Shown piece by piece: positions 5,204 to 5,486 of a DNA stretch of 5,486 nucleotides. The notes under the pieces were generated by a model. The model had not been told where the DNA came from, made no database searches, and worked only from the letters and a program-made list of their open reading frames with translations. Where the stretch lies: contig CAKQSI010000065.1 in assembly GCA_934272745.1 (NCBI GenBank), forward strand, positions 1-5,486. Reading direction: 5' to 3'. This DNA comes from an uncultured Clostridia bacterium. GTDB lineage: Bacteria > Bacillota > Clostridia > Christensenellales > Borkfalkiaceae. Position 1 is the stretch's first letter, and each line of letters starts with the position of its first letter. A program made the position numbers and the translations under genes.

Positions 5204-5233
5204 AAAAAAATTGCCGAGAATTTTTCTCGACAA
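5204..5233 (-). terminator. Strong intrinsic terminator for the right-edge gene
   Basis: TTGTCGAGAA (5233-5224) pairs over ten bases with TTCTCGGCAA (5220-5211), with one G-U pair and a three-base loop, and is followed at once by seven T (5210-5204). It points in the minus direction and lies about 148 bases beyond the stop codon of the partial gene at the right edge, which it most likely terminates. Confidence 0.85.
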
Positions 5234-5380
5234 CCGCATATAAAAAAGAAGTCCGATATAAATCAAACTCCCTTTTACAAAGTTTATTCAGTTGGATTTT
5301 TCGGTGATGTGACGCACTTTTCCAGATAGGATATCCGCTGGGTTATACGTCTTTCGTTACATCGCCCGCGTGGTTTTTCG

Positions 5381-5486
5381 TTATTCCGCCGCTTTCGGTA
5401 CGGGAAGTTTTCCGTTTTCGTAAGTCCAGCCGTCGCCGAGCGCCGATTTGACCGCTTCGCCGTAAACAGCGCCTTCGCTGTTTATC
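5381..5486 (-). CDS. C-terminal end of an unidentified protein (partial)
   Basis: Read on the minus strand from 5485, an open frame of 34 codons ends at TAA (5383-5381) and runs off the window, so the start is not visible. The tail contains AVKSALGDGWTYENGKLPVP followed by KAAE. A Gly-Asp-Gly-Trp-x-Tyr-x-x-Gly-Lys-Leu-Pro pattern is reminiscent of repeat units near the ends of large Gram-positive surface proteins, but this is too short to assign. Support comes from codon usage matching the downstream genes (GC-rich third positions) and from a strong terminator in the same direction downstream. Confidence 0.55.
   Translation of the reverse strand, partial: INSEGAVYGEAVKSALGDGWTYENGKLPVPKAAE

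Noticed and set aside
5204..5280. Small minus-strand frame beginning at a TTG near 5268
   Set aside because: A GGGAG lies only one base from the TTG, and the frame runs through the strong terminator hairpin and its T run, so translation is implausible.

Overview
The window reads as chromosomal DNA of a low-to-mid GC Firmicute, probably a member of the Clostridia. This is inferred from strong GGAGG-type ribosome binding sites, TTGAxx/TAxAAT promoters with TGn extensions, abundant T-tailed intrinsic terminators, a Gram-positive-style yybP-ykoY riboswitch and compact TldD/TldE proteins. No taxonomic marker is present, so the lineage stays tentative. All supported genes lie on the minus strand and read right to left. 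No mobile element, CRISPR array, tRNA or rRNA was seen.

Right edge to centre (5486 to 1776): the window opens with the last 34 codons of an unidentified protein (stop at 5381), then about 350 noncoding bases holding two T-tailed hairpins. A consensus-like promoter (5034-5006) follows, with a leader of roughly 186 nt, and then three closely spaced genes: a TldD-type zinc metalloprotease subunit with HExxxH and a distal Cys, its TldE/PmbA partner without the zinc site, and a 151-residue protein of unknown family. The first two should form the TldD/E heteromeric protease that degrades or trims unfolded peptides. The third is a candidate accessory protein by position only.

Centre to left (1690 to 1): a near-perfect promoter (1686-1658) starts an RNA whose first ~110 nt match the yybP-ykoY manganese riboswitch. 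The aptamer is followed by two tandem intrinsic terminators and, about 120 nt later, by a CaCA-family cation/Na+ exchanger with both alpha repeats and all four key ion-binding carboxylate/amide positions. The arrangement suggests an Mn2+-inducible exporter rather than, or in addition to, a Ca2+ exchanger. The terminators overlap the aptamer closing stem and each other in a way that suggests a two-step ON switch.

Left edge (312 to 1): noncoding. It contains two tandem ~62-bp repeats (136-197 and 200-260), perhaps with a third degenerate copy to the left, then a hairpin flanked by T/A runs that could terminate transcription in either direction, and a GC-rich palindrome (8-24). Bases 261-312 show nothing recognisable.
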